A stretch of 64,000 nucleotides of DNA from Plantactinospora endophytica (GCF_016862915.1 NZ_BONW01000046.1:62001-126000), one strand, 5' to 3'; counted from the first letter of the stretch, positions 41,277-49,382 are shown. Notes: generated from the sequence alone by a model not told the origin. Program-made: numbers and translations.

Positions 41277-41719
41277 GGCAACCCCCTCGATCGAGTACGA
41301 CGGTGAGGTGTTGCCCGCGCTCGTCGCACTCGGTCGGAGCGGGCAACCTCCTGACGTCTGCGGCCGATACACCGCCAACGCTACTCCGGTTTGTTACCCG
41401 TCGGTAGCACGACTTATGCAGATGCCGCCATCTCCGCCGTCACCGCCGGCCGTGCCACCGCTCCTGCCGGCCGCGCCCCCGGCCAACCGTGGGAATGACT
41501 GTGCGATGGCGAGACTGTCGAGCTGCCCCGCTTGGGCGCCCACGCTCCGACACCTGCCATCCCGGCGACCTGCCGCCAATTTCCACAGACATCCGGAATC
41601 TCTCCACAGATGTCACCGAGGATCTTCACTGTCCGGACAGGAGCCACTACTCTGCGCCCAGAAATCGACGAGATTGGCTTCCGGTGCTGATGGCGTGGGT
41701 GCCGGGGCGGCGAGGGGGA
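41277..41719. other. 443-bp divergent region between acyl-CoA dehydrogenase and XRE regulator
   Basis: No gene with coding character. On the leftward strand a leader hairpin can form (GTTGCCCGC at 41310-41318 with GCGGGCAAC at 41359-41367). The palindrome CTGTCCGGACAG at 41629-41640 lies ahead of the XRE gene. Confidence 0.5.
41629..41640. promoter_or_regulatory. 12-bp palindrome upstream of the XRE regulator
   Basis: CTGTCCGGACAG is perfect and lies about 80 bases before ATG 41720. It could be the regulator binding site, but a 12-mer palindrome is not rare in GC-rich DNA. Confidence 0.3.
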
Positions 41720-42565
41720 ATGGTGGACGAACAGGATGGCCAGGCCCGCGACGGCGAACAGGGCGGGCGACCGATCGATGCCCCGCTGATCGAGTTCATC
41801 AGGGCGCAGCTCCGTCGGATGCGGGTCGCCGCCGGCCTGAACCAGGATCAGTTCGGCAAGCGAATAAATTTCTCCGGTTCGTTGGTGAGCGCGGTGGAGA
41901 CAGGCATCCGCCCGCTCGACGCCCGCTACCTGGCGCTGGCGGACCGCGAACTCGACACCGGCGGCCTCTTCGTCGAACTGCTTCGAGTGGCCACCCGAGA
42001 CGGTCAGTGGTTCCGCTCGTGGCGGGGTGCCGAACGGAACGCTCGAATCCTGCGGACGTTCGAGCCCAACCTGGTGCCGGGGCTGTTGCAGACCGAGGCT
42101 TATGCCCGAACGGTGATCGCCGCAGGCAGCCGGCTTACCGAGCAGGAGATCGAGCGCCGGGTTGCCGTCCGGATGGAACGGCAGACCATCCTCACCCAGG
42201 AGATGCCGGTGCAGCTCTTCGCGGTGCTGGACGCCACCGTGCTGGGTCGGCTGATCGGAACTCCCGCGATCATGCGGGAGCAGTTCGACCGCCTGATGGC
42301 GATGGCCGAGTTGCCGAACGTCGACGTGCTGGTCGTGCCGTCCGGCATCGGCATGTACGCCGGGCTGGCCGGGCCGTTCGTGCTGGCCGCCCTGGAAGGC
42401 AACGGCTGGCTCGGCTATCTGGACAATCTGCTCCGTGGTCAGATCGTCACGCTGCCCGACGAGATTGATAGCCTGCAAGAGGCGTGGGAATGCGTCCGCA
42501 GCGAGGCGTTGCCGCGCCCGCACTCCCTCGACCTGCTCAAGGAAGCGGCGAAGACATGGACCTGA
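41720..42565 (+). CDS. XRE-family regulator with DUF5753 domain
   Basis: A 281-residue protein. ATG 41720 follows GAGGGGG; the open frame extends upstream without support. The N-terminal HTH_3 (about 20-75) is FIRAQLRRMRVAAGLNQDQFGKRINFSGSLVSAVETG. The rest is the DUF5753 domain: ILRTFEPNLVPGLLQTEAYAR, RMERQTIL, FAVLDATVLGRLIG, FDRLMAMAELPNVDVLVVP and GPFVLAAL. These regulators are multiplied in Streptomyces and Micromonospora and pair with DUF397 proteins (bldB/whiJ-like modules). The DUF397 gene overlaps its end by ten bases. Confidence 0.92.
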   Translation: MVDEQDGQARDGEQGGRPIDAPLIEFIRAQLRRMRVAAGLNQDQFGKRINFSGSLVSAVETGIRPLDARYLALADRELDTGGLFVELLRVATRDGQWFRSWRGAERNARILRTFEPNLVPGLLQTEAYARTVIAAGSRLTEQEIERRVAVRMERQTILTQEMPVQLFAVLDATVLGRLIGTPAIMREQFDRLMAMAELPNVDVLVVPSGIGMYAGLAGPFVLAALEGNGWLGYLDNLLRGQIVTLPDEIDSLQEAWECVRSEALPRPHSLDLLKEAAKTWT

Positions 42566-42744
42566 GCAACGCCCAGTGGCGTACCTCCACCCGCTCCTCC
42601 AACGGCGGCAACACGTGCGTCGAAGTGGCCGACAACCTCCCCGACGCCGTACACGTCCGCGACAGCAAGGACCGCCAAGGCCCCGTGCTCACCTTCACCA
42701 CCGACGCCTGGCGCACCTTCGTCCACACCGTCCACACCCACTGA
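42556..42744 (+). CDS. DUF397 protein (partner of the XRE-DUF5753 regulator)
   Basis: A 62-residue protein with the DUF397 signature: WRTSTRSSNGGNTCVEVAD, then AVHVRDSKDRQGPVLTFTTDAWRTF. ATG 42556 overlaps the regulator stop, so the two are coupled. DUF397 proteins are thought to act as antagonists or co-factors of their XRE partners in development and stress; the pair can behave like a toxin-antitoxin-type module. The details are family knowledge, not visible here. Confidence 0.92.
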   Translation: MDLSNAQWRTSTRSSNGGNTCVEVADNLPDAVHVRDSKDRQGPVLTFTTDAWRTFVHTVHTH

Positions 42745-42993
42745 CCCCCGACACCGGCTGCCCGCTCGCGCGCGCTCACCTGGACAACGCGCACCTGGAC
42801 AACAGATGCGCTACGACCAACCGATTACGCGGTCCGTTCAAGGGCGTCGGCAACTCCGGCCTGCTCGGCATCGAGGCGCAGCACGCCCTCGGCGAGCCCT
42901 GGACCGACCAGCCTCCAGCATCCAGGTGAGCGGGGCCGGCTGGCCGGCGAGCCACCACCCTCGTCTGCACCGTCCACATTGTCGGCAGCGGGA
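42745..42993. other. 249-bp region without a gene; short direct repeat
   Basis: CACCTGGACAAC occurs twice, 15 bases apart, near 42778-42804. Parts of one frame look protein-like but lack a start or a recognisable domain, so I leave it uncalled. Confidence 0.35.
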
Positions 42994-43914
42994 TCAGTGC
43001 GCCACACCGGCGGCTGGTGGGATCGCGCGCAGTTCGGTCAGGGCGTACTTGGCGGCCTTCTCCACCGCCGCGATTCCCTTCTGCTGCGTCGGATGGTGAT
43101 CGGAGAGTACGGCGACCAGCCAGTCCCGGTCGGGATCGACGATCCGGCCGATGCTGTTCGCCAGCCACAGTCCGTTGTCGGCGTCGACCGTCGTCCAGCC
43201 GTTCTTGACGTAGCTGGCGGTGCTGGTCCGGCCGGCGGCGGCGGTGATCCCCCAGTCCTGCTGCTTGTCCACCTCGCCCATCAGGTCGAGCAGGAACTCC
43301 CGACTGGCCTCGGACAGCGGACCGGCCGGGTCGGTGATCGCGGTCAGCAGCCGTAGCTGGTCGGCCGCCGTCGTCGTGGTGACTCCCCAACTCGCGTTCG
43401 GCGTCGTCTGGCGCAGCCCGAGCGTCTTGTTCGCGGCGGTCAGCCCCGCCCGGTAGCCGATCGCCGTGTAGAGGCTGCTCGCCGCAGCGTTGTCGCTGAC
43501 CACGATCATCGAGCGGGCCAGTTGCCGCTCGTTGGCGCTGAGTTTGCGGCCCTGGTCCTGGCGGCGCAGCAGCAACGCCGCCAGGATGTCGACCTTGACG
43601 ATGCTGGCGGTCTGGAACCGCCGGGTGCCGGCGGTGACCGCCAGGCCGCTGGTCCGGTCCCGCACCGCCAGGGTGACCCGGCCGCCGACGCCGCGCAGGT
43701 ACTTCTCGATCCGGGTACCCGCCAGCGCCGCGTAGTCCGGCGTCGGGCTGGGCGTCGGCCGGGCCGGCGTCGGCGCCGCCCCGGGCCGCGCGTCGGCGTC
43801 CCCGGAGTGCGCCCACCGGTACGCCAGCCCGGTGCCGGCCACGCCCACTCCGAGCAGGGTGGCGGCGCCGGCCGCGAGTACCTCCCGGCGGCTCGGCCCA
43901 CGCCGGCTAGTCAA
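42994..43914 (-). CDS. Exported serine hydrolase of the beta-lactamase/PBP fold
   Basis: A 306-residue protein. TTG 43914 is the only start that keeps the twin-arginine signal SRREVLAAGAATLLGVG; it overlaps the upstream lipoprotein stop by eight bases. A Pro/Thr linker (about 45-62) precedes the fold. SxxK is TASIVK, the SDN motif is VVSDNAA, and KTG is replaced by KNG (YVKNGW). The class A Glu of ExxLN is not evident, so this is probably not a classical beta-lactamase; a D,D-peptidase or esterase is as likely. It may be co-transcribed with the lipoprotein gene. Confidence 0.82.
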   Translation of the reverse strand: MTSRRGPSRREVLAAGAATLLGVGVAGTGLAYRWAHSGDADARPGAAPTPARPTPSPTPDYAALAGTRIEKYLRGVGGRVTLAVRDRTSGLAVTAGTRRFQTASIVKVDILAALLLRRQDQGRKLSANERQLARSMIVVSDNAAASSLYTAIGYRAGLTAANKTLGLRQTTPNASWGVTTTTAADQLRLLTAITDPAGPLSEASREFLLDLMGEVDKQQDWGITAAAGRTSTASYVKNGWTTVDADNGLWLANSIGRIVDPDRDWLVAVLSDHHPTQQKGIAAVEKAAKYALTELRAIPPAAGVAH

Positions 43915-44656
43915 GGAGGTCTCCCAGCTTCTTCGCCACCTGGTGCGCGGTGCCCCGGTCCACCGGCCCGGGAACGTTCAGCGTCGAGATCCGGTCGTCG
44001 TGGCGTACCGCCACCAGCAGGGTCGACCGGGCTGGCGCGCCCGGCGACTCGATCCGGCCCTGCACCGCCAGCCCCGCTTCCGGCGGCAGCTCGGTGTCGA
44101 GGAGCGTGAACGAGATGGTGCTGCCGTAGGCGTCGTAGCGGGGGCAGGTGTCGACGACCCGGCGTACGTCGTCGAGGGCCTTTGCCGCCCACCCCGGCTC
44201 GTACGCCTCGACGACCTGCGTCGCGACCTGCTCGGACGCCGCGTGCAGGTACCGGCGTTGCACGGCGCCGGTCCGGTGCCGCTGGGCCGGATAGTCCGCC
44301 TCCCGGTACGCCGGGCAGTCCGCCTGGAGCCACGGCCACGGGGGCGGCTCCGGCGGGTGCGGGCTCTGCTGCCACCCGGCGCCCAACCCGTCCGCCTGGA
44401 GCAGCGCCAGGTCGAGTCGGGCCGCCGTGGCGCCGGGCCGGTGTTCCGGGTCGCTCGCCGTCAGCCGGGCCCCCTGTCCATTGGTCGGCGGAGGTGCCGG
44501 ATCGGCCGCGCATCCGGCGACGAGGCCGACGGCCACCAGCAGGCTCAGCAGCGGCAACCGGGCCGCCGCCGGACGCCTCCGGCGACTCGGAACACTCGAA
44601 ATCGGTGCCGTCACCGGCTGGTCGGCGGCCGGTCGCGGCCGTACTCGGGCTTCCAC
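43907..44656 (-). CDS. Lipoprotein with PknH-like sensor domain character
   Basis: About 249 residues from GTG 44656 (AAGGGGC upstream); the longer open frame runs into repeat DNA and GTG 44614 is another option. The lipobox VGLVAGC is clear, so the protein is anchored outside the membrane. The mature part has LALLQADGLGAGW near the start, three later cysteines (QADCPAY, VDTCPRY) and the beta-rich end RSTLLVAVRHDDRISTLNVPG. This pattern recalls PknH C-terminal-like sensor domains. The stop overlaps the serine hydrolase start. Confidence 0.68.
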   Translation of the reverse strand: MEARVRPRPAADQPVTAPISSVPSRRRRPAAARLPLLSLLVAVGLVAGCAADPAPPPTNGQGARLTASDPEHRPGATAARLDLALLQADGLGAGWQQSPHPPEPPPWPWLQADCPAYREADYPAQRHRTGAVQRRYLHAASEQVATQVVEAYEPGWAAKALDDVRRVVDTCPRYDAYGSTISFTLLDTELPPEAGLAVQGRIESPGAPARSTLLVAVRHDDRISTLNVPGPVDRGTAHQVAKKLGDLLD

Positions 44657-44692
44657 GCCCCTTAATGACGGTTCTGGCCCCCGGGAGGTTGC

Positions 44693-44746
44693 ATGGCCCG
44701 CCGGCCGGCTCGGCACCGGATGGCCCGCCGGCCGGCTCGGCACCGG
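44693..44746. repeat. Perfect 27-bp tandem duplication
   Basis: ATGGCCCGCCGGCCGGCTCG followed by GCACCGG is present at 44693-44719 and again at 44720-44746. The second copy also forms the left arm of the terminator hairpin at 44721-44780. Confidence 0.85.
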
Positions 44747-44780
44747 GCTGTCCCGGAGCGTGCCGAGCGGCCGGCGGGCC
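44721..44780 (-). terminator. Strong hairpin after the PAS-GGDEF-EAL gene
   Basis: Bases 44722-44743 pair with 44760-44780 over about 21 bp with a single bulge, leaving a loop of about 16 bases. The hairpin starts six bases after the stop codon at 44786-44788. Confidence 0.7.
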
Positions 44781-44785
44781 CCGTG

Positions 44786-46705
44786 CTAGCCGGTGGCGGC
44801 CCGCAGCTCGCGCTCCGGATCGGGTTCGACCTCGGCCGGCGCCGGCACCGTCCGTGGCGAGCCGGTCACCGGCTTGGGCTTGCCCACCAGGTACCCCTGG
44901 GCGAAGTCCACCCCGTAGTCGCGGAGCAGATCCATCGTGGCCTCGTCCTCCACATGCTCGGCTGCGGTACGGATGCCCAGCGCACGGCACATCTCGACAA
45001 TCGAGCGCACGATGCCCCGGTTGGCCACCGAATGCCGGATACCGGTGATGAACTCGCCGCCCACCTTCACCAGGTCCACCGGGAAGTAGGTGAGGAAGGC
45101 GAACGGCACGTGCCCGGACCCGAAGTCGTCGAGCGCGAGCTGGCAGCCGAGCTGACGAATCCCGTACGCGAAGTTGTGCGCCTCGGTCAGGTTGCCGATC
45201 CGTGCCGTCTCGGTGATCTCGAAGGTGAGCTGGCCCGGGTCGACGTCGTACCGCTGGAGCTGCTGCTGCACCCGCTCCAGCAGGTGCGGGTCGCCGAGCG
45301 AGCGCCCGGAGAGGTTCACCTGGTAGTGCGAGGTACGCGAACCCTGGGCGATCAGCTCGATGGTGCGGTCGATCACCCACCGGTCGATCGTCAGGATCTC
45401 GTCCACCCGCTCCGCGTCACCGAGCAGGGTCGACGCGGAATGCGCCTGCCCGCCGTCGTTCACCAGCCGGAGCAGGATCTCCTGCCGGGTGATCTGGTTG
45501 AGCCGCAGGTCCAGGATCGGCTGGGTGTAGAGGGTGAACCGGTTCTCCGCCACCGTCGCCCGGATCCGGCTCCGGCACAGTTCCCGGCGCTCGTCCTCGG
45601 CCGCCGGCTGGTCCAGGGCGACCCGGGAGACCCCGGTCGCCCGGGCCCGGCGCCAGGCCGTCTCCGCGTCCACGATCAGGTCGGCGCCACGGCTGCCGTC
45701 CCGCCCCTGGTAGCGGACCAGTCCGCCCCAGGCGTCCACCAGCCGGGTCCGGCCCAGCACGAAGGACTGGGACCGGATACCGTCGATGATCGACTCGGCG
45801 AGCGCGGTGGCGGAACTCAGCGTGGTCCGCTGCATCAGCACACCGAACTCGTTCGGGCCGGTCAGCCCGCAGACGTCGGATCGGCGGGCGACCCGGCGTA
45901 CGACCTGGGCGACCGCCAGCGCCAGCCGGTCCTGCTCGTCGGTGCCGTCGCCGGGCTCGGTGTCGTCGAGACCGGTCCCGGGGCCGACCGCCGGGCCGAC
46001 CGGCTCGACGGCCACCACCAGCAGCACACCCGGGCCACCCCGCTGGGCGGTGTCGATCTCGTCGGCGAACCGGGCACGGTGGAACAGCCCGGTGACCGGA
46101 TCCCGGCCGGCCAGTTCCGCCTGCACCGTCTCGCGGCGGCGGGCCAGCCGCTCCTGCTCCTGCCGGGCGAGTTCGAGTTCGGTGATGTCCCGGGCGGTGG
46201 CGATGATGCCGTGCGGCCGGTTCTCTCCGTCGACGACGTATTCCAGATAGCAGTGCACGTACCGGGTGATCCGGTCCGGGCGGACCACCCGACAGGTGGT
46301 CTCCCGGACGGTCCGGTCCCGCCAGACCGACTCGACCACCTGACGGAACTTGCCGAGGTCGTCGGGGTGGATCAGCCGGGACAGCGCCGGGATCGACGGG
46401 CGGAGGCTGGGCGGACAGCCGACGATCAGTGCCATCTCGTCCGACCAGGTCAGTTGCCCGCTGGCCCGGAGCCAGCTCACGGTGCCGAGCTTCGCCAACT
46501 GGGCCGCCCGGGTGATCCGGGCCGCCTCGTCGGTCTCCGAGGTCAGCGGATCGCGTACCTCGACGTCGCCGGTCAGGTCGCGGCCCTCCGAGACCGCCCG
46601 CTGGTACTCCTCCTGCACCCGGCGGGTGGCCCGGCGGGCTCGGGCCCGTTCCAACTCGCTCAGCGTCCGGTCCGAGGCCAACGACAGGATGTCGTCAAGG
46701 TTCAT
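44786..46705 (-). CDS. PAS-GGDEF-EAL protein, likely c-di-GMP phosphodiesterase
   Basis: A 639-residue cytoplasmic protein; ATG 46705 overlaps the sigma factor stop (ATGA). A PAS domain (about 90-205, ending IIATARDITELELARQ) is followed by a GGDEF domain whose active site is GPNEF, so cyclase activity is probably lost. The EAL domain keeps all key residues: EILLR, QVNLS, FEITE, LALDDFGSG, the Lys in LVKVGG, the Glu in AEHVEDE, and Gln in FAQGYLVGKP. It should therefore degrade c-di-GMP, perhaps with GTP as regulator at the degenerate GGDEF. Coupling to a sigma factor suggests linked control of transcription and c-di-GMP. Confidence 0.9.
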   Translation of the reverse strand: MNLDDILSLASDRTLSELERARARRATRRVQEEYQRAVSEGRDLTGDVEVRDPLTSETDEAARITRAAQLAKLGTVSWLRASGQLTWSDEMALIVGCPPSLRPSIPALSRLIHPDDLGKFRQVVESVWRDRTVRETTCRVVRPDRITRYVHCYLEYVVDGENRPHGIIATARDITELELARQEQERLARRRETVQAELAGRDPVTGLFHRARFADEIDTAQRGGPGVLLVVAVEPVGPAVGPGTGLDDTEPGDGTDEQDRLALAVAQVVRRVARRSDVCGLTGPNEFGVLMQRTTLSSATALAESIIDGIRSQSFVLGRTRLVDAWGGLVRYQGRDGSRGADLIVDAETAWRRARATGVSRVALDQPAAEDERRELCRSRIRATVAENRFTLYTQPILDLRLNQITRQEILLRLVNDGGQAHSASTLLGDAERVDEILTIDRWVIDRTIELIAQGSRTSHYQVNLSGRSLGDPHLLERVQQQLQRYDVDPGQLTFEITETARIGNLTEAHNFAYGIRQLGCQLALDDFGSGHVPFAFLTYFPVDLVKVGGEFITGIRHSVANRGIVRSIVEMCRALGIRTAAEHVEDEATMDLLRDYGVDFAQGYLVGKPKPVTGSPRTVPAPAEVEPDPERELRAATG

Positions 46706-47283
46706 CCCCGATCCCTCCCGGAAGGCGTCTCGAAGCCCGCCTGCTGGGCGAGTTCCTTCAACCGGCGCCGCGCCTCCTGCCGGTACGTCCGCACCGTGTT
46801 GTACGCGATGCCGAGGATGCCGGCGATCTCGTGGTCGGACCAGCCGTCCAGGGCCAGCACGAAGACCTCGGCCTGCCGGGGTGGCAGCCGTGGCAGCCAG
46901 CCCCGGAGCAGTTCCCTGGCCTCGGCCGGGTCGGCCGGCTCGGCGAGCCGCTCCGGCGGTACCTCTTCCAGGCCGACCACGGTGTCCTGCCGGCTGCGCC
47001 GGTGCAGCACCAGCAGCTTGTAGCGCGCGGTCTTGTACATCCAGGCCAACGGCTTCTCGTAGTCCCGGATCTGCTCCCACTTGTCCCGGGCGGTGATGAA
47101 CGCCTCCTGTACGGCGTCCTCCACCAGCCCCCGGTCGGCACACTGGGCGAGCAGGAAGCGTTCGACCAGCACGAAGTTCCGCTGACAGAACGCCTCGAAG
47201 CTCTGCTCGGAGTCGACCTGTCCCCGGTCCCCCAACCGGGCGGCCGACTCGGCCCGCACCACCGCGTTGTCCCCACTTCTCAT
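46702..47283 (-). CDS. ECF-like RNA polymerase sigma factor coupled to the EAL gene
   Basis: A 193-residue sigma factor from ATG 47283. Region 2 is FEAFCQRNFVLVERFLLAQ followed by VEDAVQEAFITARDKWEQI; region 4 is LPPRQAEVFVLALDGWSDHEIAGILGIAYNTVRTYRQEARRRL. Both its start and its stop form ATGA overlaps with neighbours (a 24-residue micro-ORF upstream and the EAL protein downstream). No anti-sigma with a zinc motif is adjacent. The small membrane protein at the operon head is a candidate partner. Confidence 0.88.
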   Translation of the reverse strand: MRSGDNAVVRAESAARLGDRGQVDSEQSFEAFCQRNFVLVERFLLAQCADRGLVEDAVQEAFITARDKWEQIRDYEKPLAWMYKTARYKLLVLHRRSRQDTVVGLEEVPPERLAEPADPAEARELLRGWLPRLPPRQAEVFVLALDGWSDHEIAGILGIAYNTVRTYRQEARRRLKELAQQAGFETPSGRDRG

Positions 47284-47354
47284 GCCGGCACTCCGCTTCG
47301 CTCGGCGCCGCCACGAGCCACATCCGCACCGAGCCGATCGATCTGCTCGCTCAT
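47280..47354 (-). CDS. 24-residue micro-ORF linking membrane protein and sigma genes
   Basis: ATG 47354 overlaps the stop of the upstream gene (ATGA) and its own TGA overlaps the sigma ATG (ATGA). It encodes MSEQIDRLGADVARGGAERSG plus three residues. The double overlap suggests it is translated, at least to couple the flanking genes. Its own function is unknown; it could be a leader-type coupling peptide. Confidence 0.5.
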   Translation of the reverse strand: MSEQIDRLGADVARGGAERSGVPA

Positions 47355-47632
47355 GCCGCCTCGCCCCCGTCTGTTCGACGGAGACCCCGCAACTCGACGA
47401 CCCGGTGACCGTCGCGGTCCCGCTCGTCGATCCGTACGTCGGCGGAGCGCCCGCCGACCAGCCGGATCAGGCCCATGGTCCGGGCCTGCGTCCGCGCCGA
47501 CCACTCCCGTTCCGACTGCACCCGGCTGCGGTGCCGCAGAACGCCCCGAACCAGCAGCCCCAACCCCCCGATAAGGCCCACCAGCACTGCCACCGAGCTC
47601 CCGGTCGGCAGTCCCCCCAGAACCTCGCTCAT
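47351..47632 (-). CDS. Small single-pass membrane protein heading the sigma-EAL operon
   Basis: A 93-residue protein, ATG 47632. One transmembrane helix (about 10-31, SVAVLVGLIGGLGLLVRGVL) precedes a basic cytoplasmic tail (RHRSRVQSEREWSARTQART) and a beta-like end (ADVRIDERDRDGHRVVELRGL). It heads a chain of ATGA-coupled genes. It could be a membrane anchor or anti-sigma for the sigma factor two genes on, by position only. Confidence 0.65.
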   Translation of the reverse strand: MSEVLGGLPTGSSVAVLVGLIGGLGLLVRGVLRHRSRVQSEREWSARTQARTMGLIRLVGGRSADVRIDERDRDGHRVVELRGLRRTDGGEAA

Positions 47633-47772
47633 CCTCGCCTCTCGCGGTCCGTAGTTGTCCCTTCCGGGTATAACTCTCCGTCAAGGACCTCTGTGTAGGG
47701 GGCGACCCGCCAGGGCGAAGATGGCAATGATCAAAAAATCGGCGGCTAGCTGGTGTGTTTCCTCCGATCAGC

Positions 47773-47811
47773 CACAGTAGACAAGCCGATCAAACGAAGA
47801 TGTCTACTGTG
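47773..47811. repeat. 11-bp perfect inverted repeat with 17-base spacer
   Basis: CACAGTAGACA (47773-47783) and TGTCTACTGTG (47801-47811) are exact inverted copies in an AT-richer stretch between the DUF6328-like gene and the sigma-EAL operon, both leftward. It could be an operator for the operon (141 bases upstream of its first start) or a hairpin. Confidence 0.6.
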
Positions 47812-47869
47812 CCGTATGCGTTGCGCAGAGTAATCATTGTCGCGGGTCTGACAGATCTGTTGCGTACGC

Positions 47870-48379
47870 TCAGTCGATCGCGTCCGGTCGGCGGGTGGCC
47901 GGCTCGTCGTCATCGTCCTCGTCGGGCTCGGCCCAGTTCCGGCGCATGAACGGCAGCGCGGCCCAGAAGGTCAGGAACCAGGCGGCGGTGACTCCACTGA
48001 GGACGAACGCCACCGGTCGGGGCAGGAGGAAGTCGGTGATCAGCAGTACCGAGCTGACCATCGCGATCAGCATGAAGGCCAGCCCACCGGTCGCCATGCT
48101 GTGCGCGAACCGGACCAGTTCCGGCTTGCGCCCCTGCCGGAAGAGCGCCCTATGGAAGGCGACCGGCGAGATGATCAGAGCGGTGGCCGCGGCGGCGGCC
48201 AGCAGCGCGACGACGTAGGTGTCCTTCTGGAAGGTGGTGGCCTTCGGGAAGCCGGCACTGAACGGCAGGGTGAGCAGGAAGGCGAACAGGATCTGCACCC
48301 CGGTCTGCGCCACCCGCAGTTCCTGCAACAGGTCGGCGAAGTTCCGTTGCCAACGCTGCTTTTCCGTCTCGACGGCCAC
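47870..48379 (-). CDS. Four-helix integral membrane protein (DUF6328-like)
   Basis: A 169-residue protein from GTG 48379 (GGGAGG seven bases upstream; the longer frame is ignored). After a basic amphipathic start (EKQRWQRNFADLLQELRVAQTG) there are four hydrophobic helices: VQILFAFLLTLPFSAGF, YVVALLAAAAATALIISPV, ATGGLAFMLIAMVSSVLLIT and VAFVLSGVTAAWFLTFWAALP. The tail is highly acidic (EPDEDDDDEPA). I recall this as the DUF6328 family of actinobacteria. Function unknown. Confidence 0.72.
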   Translation of the reverse strand: MAVETEKQRWQRNFADLLQELRVAQTGVQILFAFLLTLPFSAGFPKATTFQKDTYVVALLAAAAATALIISPVAFHRALFRQGRKPELVRFAHSMATGGLAFMLIAMVSSVLLITDFLLPRPVAFVLSGVTAAWFLTFWAALPFMRRNWAEPDEDDDDEPATRRPDAID

Positions 48380-48626
48380 CTGGGCCACCTCCCGTTCCGG
48401 TCGAAGTTCGGAGCAGTGTGCCCGGACCGGACGTACGTGAAACACGAGCGCGGTTCGACAACGGACGCGGGGGCGGCGCGGGAGGAAACCGGTACACGCC
48501 GCCCGGAAGACCCTCGGCGCGGACGGGCTCGGCGGCGACCTGCTGGTGGTGGATGGTGGGAAGACGGGTCACCCGCCCAGCGGAAGAACCGGCGGCGCGG
48601 ACCGGCGGAGAGAACGGTCGCCCGGC

Positions 48627-49382
48627 TCAGCCGCCCCGGCGGATCCGGCCGGCGTACCGGGCCTCCAGGGTGTTGTTGTGCTCGTCGCTGTTCGGGATGT
48701 TGGCCGACAGGTAGACCGGCGGCGTCTCGCCCGCCTCGACCAGCCGACGGACCACCTCCACCACGACCTGCTGGGCGAGCAGCGCGGCGGTGATCGACGA
48801 CACCGCGCCGACCGCCCCGCCACCGGGCAGCGGAAGCGTCGCGTCGCCGTACGGGGCGCCGTTGTCCAGTACCACGTCGGCGAGGTCGGCCAGCTTGCGC
48901 CCGGACGGGTGCCGGGAGGCGACCCCGGCCGAGTGCTCCCGGGAGGTGATCGCGATCAGCCCGTGCCCCCGCTCCTTGACCAGCGAGGCGAACTCGACGA
49001 TCGTGCCGTTCACCCCGGAGTTGGAGGCGATCACGAAGACGTCCCGGGGGTCGACCGGGGTCAGCTCGTAGAGCCGGCGGGCCACCGTCGGGTCCCGCTC
49101 CAGGGTCGGCCCGAGGATGTCGACCGGCTCGCCACCGCGCAGTACGAGATCGCGCAGCGCGACCCGGTTGGTCGGCACCAGCCCGCCGGCCCGCCCGGCG
49201 ATCTCCATCGCCAACGCCTCCGAGTGGCCGGTGCCGAACGCCTGCACCACTCCCCCGGCCCGCAACGCGTCGGTGACCAGGTCGGCCGCCCGGCGTACGC
49301 CGTCCCGCGCACCGGCCGCCACCCGCCCGATCGTCCCGGTCACCACGTCGAGATAGCCCTCGGGGCTGAGAGTCACGGTCAC
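48627..49382 (-). CDS. SIS domain protein (sugar-phosphate isomerase/binding type)
   Basis: A 251-residue protein from GTG 49382 (GAAGGGA just upstream). One SIS domain: VVQAFGTGHSEALAMEIAGRAGGL near the start, DVFVIASNSGVNGTIVEFA in the middle, GLIAITSREHSAGVASRHPSG later, ending with YLSANIPNSDEHN. This is the sugar isomerase-like (UPF0309/SIS_2) group that binds phosphosugars such as N-acetylmuramate or GlcNAc phosphates. The exact substrate is unknown. It is divergent from the TPP riboswitch. Confidence 0.85.
   Translation of the reverse strand: MTVTLSPEGYLDVVTGTIGRVAAGARDGVRRAADLVTDALRAGGVVQAFGTGHSEALAMEIAGRAGGLVPTNRVALRDLVLRGGEPVDILGPTLERDPTVARRLYELTPVDPRDVFVIASNSGVNGTIVEFASLVKERGHGLIAITSREHSAGVASRHPSGRKLADLADVVLDNGAPYGDATLPLPGGGAVGAVSSITAALLAQQVVVEVVRRLVEAGETPPVYLSANIPNSDEHNNTLEARYAGRIRRGG

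Noticed and set aside
42806-42929. Possible gene remnant (frame with VGNSGLLGIEAQHALGEPW)
   Set aside because: No start, no domain, and it could be chance in GC-rich DNA. A translated search against relatives would decide.
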